Shown in pieces: positions 4,768 to 6,464 of a stretch of 6,464 nucleotides of DNA. The DNA comes from Candidatus Tayloriibacteriota bacterium (GTDB lineage Bacteria; Patescibacteriota; Minisyncoccia; Phycocordibacterales; PALSA-1337). Under the pieces are notes generated by a model that was given only the letters and a program-made list of their open reading frames with translations, was not told where the DNA came from and searched no databases. The position numbers and the translations under genes are program-made. The stretch's first letter is position 1. Each line of letters opens with the position of its first letter. The stretch spans positions 1 through 6,464 of the forward strand of contig PMZP01000055.1 in the NCBI GenBank assembly GCA_003170325.1, written 5' to 3'.

Positions 4768-5373
4768 TTATCGCCTGGATTTCATCAATTCCCAGACAGG
4801 AGGAATGATCGATGCCACTATTATGAGGATGATGATCGGTAAAACATACCTGTCAGGATCGGGAATGACCGAACCAAGACCGTAACCTAGCCAGAGCATG
4901 GCCCAAGTCCAGAGAAATCCGCCAATAATGTTGAACAGCAGGAATGTTCGATATGGCATGGTTCCTACGCCGGCCACGATGGGAGCGAAAGTGCGGACGA
5001 TCGGAACGAAACGCGCCAGAATGATAGTCTTCTTACCGTATTTTTCGTAAAACTCTTGGGCACGACCGATGTATTTCTTATTGAAAAAGAGCGAATCATC
5101 TTTAGTGAATATAGTCGGTCCGACTTTGCGTCCGAAGGCATAACCGACGCTGTCGCCAATGACCGCCGCCAGGAATGCTCCGATGAGTAGCCAGCCCATC
5201 GACGTATACCCTTGGGTGGCCAAGAATCCGGCGGTGAATAAAAGCGAATCGCCAGGAAAGAAAAACCCGAAGAATGCCCCGGTTTCCAGAAAAATAACGA
5301 CAATGACGCCCAAGGTGCCTAGTGTGGTGATGATGATCTTTGGATCAGTTAGAAAATGTAGCAGTGAAGTCAT
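4768..5373 (-). CDS. DedA-family (SNARE-associated/VTT) membrane protein
   Basis: DedA proteins are polytopic inner-membrane proteins; some family members recycle undecaprenyl phosphate or help maintain the proton motive force. This 201-residue protein has the family landmarks. An acidic residue E30 precedes FFFPGDSLLF (37-46, D42). GDSVGYAFGRKVG follows at 73-85, then the LARFVPIVRTFAPIVAGVG block (119-137) with the two conserved arginines R121 and R127, and a C-terminal GGFLWTW and GYGLG helix pair. Length fits the usual range of about 200 residues. E30, D42, R121 and R127 correspond to residues known to be essential in E. coli YqjA/YghB, so it is probably active. It lies between the OB-fold gene (37 bases) and pilM (22 bases). 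The transported substrate cannot be inferred. Confidence 0.93.
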   Translation of the reverse strand: MTSLLHFLTDPKIIITTLGTLGVIVVIFLETGAFFGFFFPGDSLLFTAGFLATQGYTSMGWLLIGAFLAAVIGDSVGYAFGRKVGPTIFTKDDSLFFNKKYIGRAQEFYEKYGKKTIILARFVPIVRTFAPIVAGVGTMPYRTFLLFNIIGGFLWTWAMLWLGYGLGSVIPDPDRYVLPIIILIIVASIIPPVWELMKSRR

Positions 5374-5391
5374 GTGAATAGCGTGGGCCTA

Positions 5392-5400
5392 TTTATAATA
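5392..5400 (-). promoter_or_regulatory. possible -10 region of dedA
   Basis: On the minus strand two overlapping -10-like hexamers, TATTAT and TATAAA (each five of six), lie in the gap before dedA. Transcription would start about 12-15 bases before the ATG at 5373. No good -35 box or TG extension accompanies them and no Shine-Dalgarno motif lies in the leader, so this is a weak call. Confidence 0.25.
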
Positions 5401-5410
5401 TGCTCAGACA

Positions 5411-5758
5411 TCAAATCGCGATTGCCCCCGGCGGAATCGTCCCATTCGGCTCCAATAACGAAAAGCCTCCTTCCGGAGTCGAAACAGCAAAGAGCATCCC
5501 GTTGCTTTCAAAACCCTTGATCATCCTCGGCTCCAAGTTGGTCACGAACATGCAAGTCTTACCAACCAAGACTGCCGGATCAGGGAATCTCAAAGCGATA
5601 CCGGAGACGATCTGGCGGAGCTTTGCATTGCCGAGCTCGTCCTTCTCGTTGAGATCGACCATCAACCTCAAGAGCTTATCGGTGTTCGGAATCTTTTCAG
5701 CCGAAATTATCTTTCCGGCGCGTATCTCTATTTTTTTGAATTCTTCGAAAGTAACCAT
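5411..5758 (-). CDS. stand-alone tRNA-binding OB-fold protein (MetRS C-terminal domain/CsaA type)
   Basis: The 115-residue protein is a single EMAP-II-like tRNA-binding domain: FKKIEIRAGKIISAEKIPNTDKLLRLMVDL (7-36), RQIVSGIA (48-55), LVGKTCMFVTNLEPRMIKGFESNGMLFAV (64-92) and a final Pro/Gly-rich strand. It matches the C-terminal domain that many bacterial methionyl-tRNA synthetases carry to improve tRNA binding. Here it is a separate gene with no synthetase next to it in this window. It may act in trans with MetRS or as a CsaA-like RNA or chaperone protein. It lies 32 bases after ruvX and 37 before dedA on the same strand. No Shine-Dalgarno motif precedes the ATG; a TATAAG hexamer at 5783-5778 is a possible -10 box. 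Confidence 0.88.
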   Translation of the reverse strand: MVTFEEFKKIEIRAGKIISAEKIPNTDKLLRLMVDLNEKDELGNAKLRQIVSGIALRFPDPAVLVGKTCMFVTNLEPRMIKGFESNGMLFAVSTPEGGFSLLEPNGTIPPGAIAI

Positions 5759-5790
5759 GTTGAATATTGCGCTTATTCTTATACTTAATA

Positions 5791-6198
5791 CTACTCTTCC
5801 TTGATCCTATCCAGATAGCTCTGCAATATGAGCGCAGCCGCCGAAGCGTCTGACTTATCATTCTGGCCCTGGATCCTTTCCGCCTGGATGCTGGTCATGA
5901 ATTCCGCTTCCCAGATGACCTTGAATCCTTTGGCCTCTAACTGTTCCTTGAATCTCTCGCTAGCCAAGAGGATCTTATTCCCTTCTCCTTTGTAATTACG
6001 CGACTCTCCAAGGACGATCTCCTTCGTTTCATTATCAATGGCTATCTTTTCGATCTCAGATATCAGATCTGGTGTGTTTTGAATGACCGACAACGGCAAA
6101 GCGAACTCCCTCTTCTCGTCAGAGAACGCCACGCCGACACGCTTGGAACCGAAATCGATGCCTAAGATTCTCTTTCCGATCTTTGATTCATTGTCCAT
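5791..6198 (-). CDS. ruvX: YqgF/RuvX-type RNase H-fold protein (putative Holliday junction resolvase or pre-16S rRNA nuclease)
   Basis: YqgF proteins are essential RNase H-fold nucleases implicated in maturation of the 16S rRNA 5' end; the resolvase name comes from the fold. From the chosen start the product is 135 residues, with ILGIDFGSKRVGVAFSD near the N-terminus, EIVLGESRNYKGEGN in the middle, and EFMTSIQAERIQG then SDASAAALILQSYLD at the end. The three expected metal-binding acidic residues are present (D15, E99, D117). The usual DER motif reads AEF, so only its glutamate is kept. The frame is open to an ATG at 6237, which would add MAFCKDFVVHYWH. I prefer 6198 because family members begin just before the GIDFG strand and the longer form would overlap the tRNA-Ser promoter. 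It is the first gene of the leftward block, with no Shine-Dalgarno motif. Confidence 0.9.
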   Translation of the reverse strand: MDNESKIGKRILGIDFGSKRVGVAFSDEKREFALPLSVIQNTPDLISEIEKIAIDNETKEIVLGESRNYKGEGNKILLASERFKEQLEAKGFKVIWEAEFMTSIQAERIQGQNDKSDASAAALILQSYLDRIKEE

Positions 6199-6223
6199 GT
6201 GCCAATAATGTACCACAAAATCT

Positions 6224-6252
6224 TTGCAGAAAGCCATTTTTTCTTTTATGAT
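6224..6252 (+). promoter_or_regulatory. tRNA-Ser promoter
   Basis: TTGCAG (6224-6229, three of six -35 bases, including the key TTG), a 17-base spacer and TATGAT (6247-6252, five of six -10 bases) predict a start near 6259, only about two bases before the mature tRNA 5' end. The precursor would have almost no 5' leader for RNase P to remove. The -35 box is weak. Confidence 0.45.
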
Positions 6253-6260
6253 GGCTGTAC

Positions 6261-6350
6261 GGACGGGTGGCTGAGTGGTCTAAGGCAACGGTCTTGAAAA
6301 CCGTCGCCCTCGCAAGGGGGCCGTGAGTTCGAATCTCACCCCGTCCGCCA
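6261..6350 (+). tRNA. tRNA-Ser (anticodon TGA), CCA encoded
   Basis: A 90-base class II tRNA. The acceptor stem GGACGGG (6261-6267) pairs with CCCGTCC (6340-6346), with discriminator G6347 and an encoded CCA at 6348-6350. The anticodon stem ACGGT/ACCGT encloses loop CTTGAAA, with TGA at 6295-6297. A long variable arm (6305-6322) with a GCCCT/AGGGGGC stem is the mark of a serine tRNA. The T arm is GTGAG/CTCAC with loop TTCGAAT. It reads TCA and probably other TCN codons. Unlike the other two tRNAs here, its CCA end is encoded. Confidence 0.96.
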
Positions 6351-6383
6351 AAAAACGAAATCGGATTTTAGAGCCGAAATGGG

Positions 6384-6402
6384 GTCGCGCCGAAGGCGCG
6401 AC
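6384..6402. repeat. GC-rich hairpin after tRNA-Ser
   Basis: GTCGCGCC (6384-6391) and GGCGCGAC (6395-6402) form a perfect eight-base-pair stem with a three-base GAA loop. No T run follows, so it is not a standard terminator. It is 33 bases past the tRNA and may stabilise the 3' end of the precursor or be a dispersed palindromic repeat. Confidence 0.55.
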
Positions 6403-6446
6403 ACTAATGCATTCCCCCCGCCGAATCCAGAATCCAAAAGGGTTTT

Positions 6447-6461
6447 CCACGCTCCGCGTGG
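6447..6461. repeat. second compact GC-rich hairpin at the right edge
   Basis: CCACGC (6447-6452) and GCGTGG (6456-6461) form a perfect six-base-pair stem with a TCC loop, similar in build to the hairpin 45 bases upstream. The region 6351-6464 holds these two palindromes and no supportable gene inside the window. Confidence 0.45.
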
Positions 6462-6464
6462 CTC

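Noticed and set aside
5400..5804. Rightward open frame of 134 codons
   Set aside because: It is antisense to the conserved tRNA-binding domain gene and shows no recognisable protein features.
6384..6402. Hairpin as an intrinsic terminator of tRNA-Ser
   Set aside because: The stem is strong but is followed by ACTAATGC with no T run, so termination there is not supported.
6407..6464. Short rightward open frame reaching the right edge (MHSPRRIQNPKG...)
   Set aside because: It has no ribosome binding site or promoter and is built over the palindrome at 6447-6461; it looks like translated repeat rather than a gene.

Overview
The window reads like a piece of a small-genome bacterium of the Candidate Phyla Radiation (Patescibacteria, probably a Parcubacteria-type lineage). 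This is inferred, not proven. The evidence is compact gene packing with short or overlapping junctions, a general lack of Shine-Dalgarno sequences, two tRNA genes without an encoded CCA end, a pilM-pilN-pilO set without pilP or pilQ (fitting a cell with no outer membrane), and a GC-rich palindrome placed in frame inside a housekeeping gene, a feature I associate with these genomes from general knowledge.

Layout. Positions 1-153 hold a good leftward promoter followed by hairpin-rich DNA that runs off the window. Leftward genes rluA and then rplS (ribosomal protein L19) fill 154-1446. tRNA-Val(TAC) at 1512-1584 diverges rightward from rluA. A 199-base gap with a long hairpin follows, then a rightward unknown gene at 1784-2113 with its own Shine-Dalgarno sequence and terminator. 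tRNA-Arg(TCT) faces it on the minus strand at 2153-2224.

A long leftward block covers 2283-6198. In transcription order it carries ruvX (YqgF-type nuclease fold), a stand-alone tRNA-binding OB-fold protein, a DedA-family membrane protein, pilM, pilN, pilO and a small one-span membrane protein. tRNA-Ser(TGA), with an encoded CCA, diverges rightward at 6261-6350. The last 114 bases contain two compact GC-rich hairpins and no convincing gene.

How the parts fit. rluA and rplS both serve the translation machinery. pilM, pilN, pilO and the small membrane protein are translationally coupled or nearly so, and should build the inner-membrane alignment platform of a type IV pilus. ruvX, the OB-fold protein and dedA are housekeeping neighbours that may share a transcript with the pil genes, but pilM also has its own extended -10 box. 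In both rluA and pilM the -10 box ends exactly 6 nt before the ATG, which suggests leaderless mRNAs. I did not find a clearly new multi-gene system. The best leads are the orphan gene between two tRNAs, the leaderless promoters, the structured leader at the left edge, and the palindrome inside rluA.
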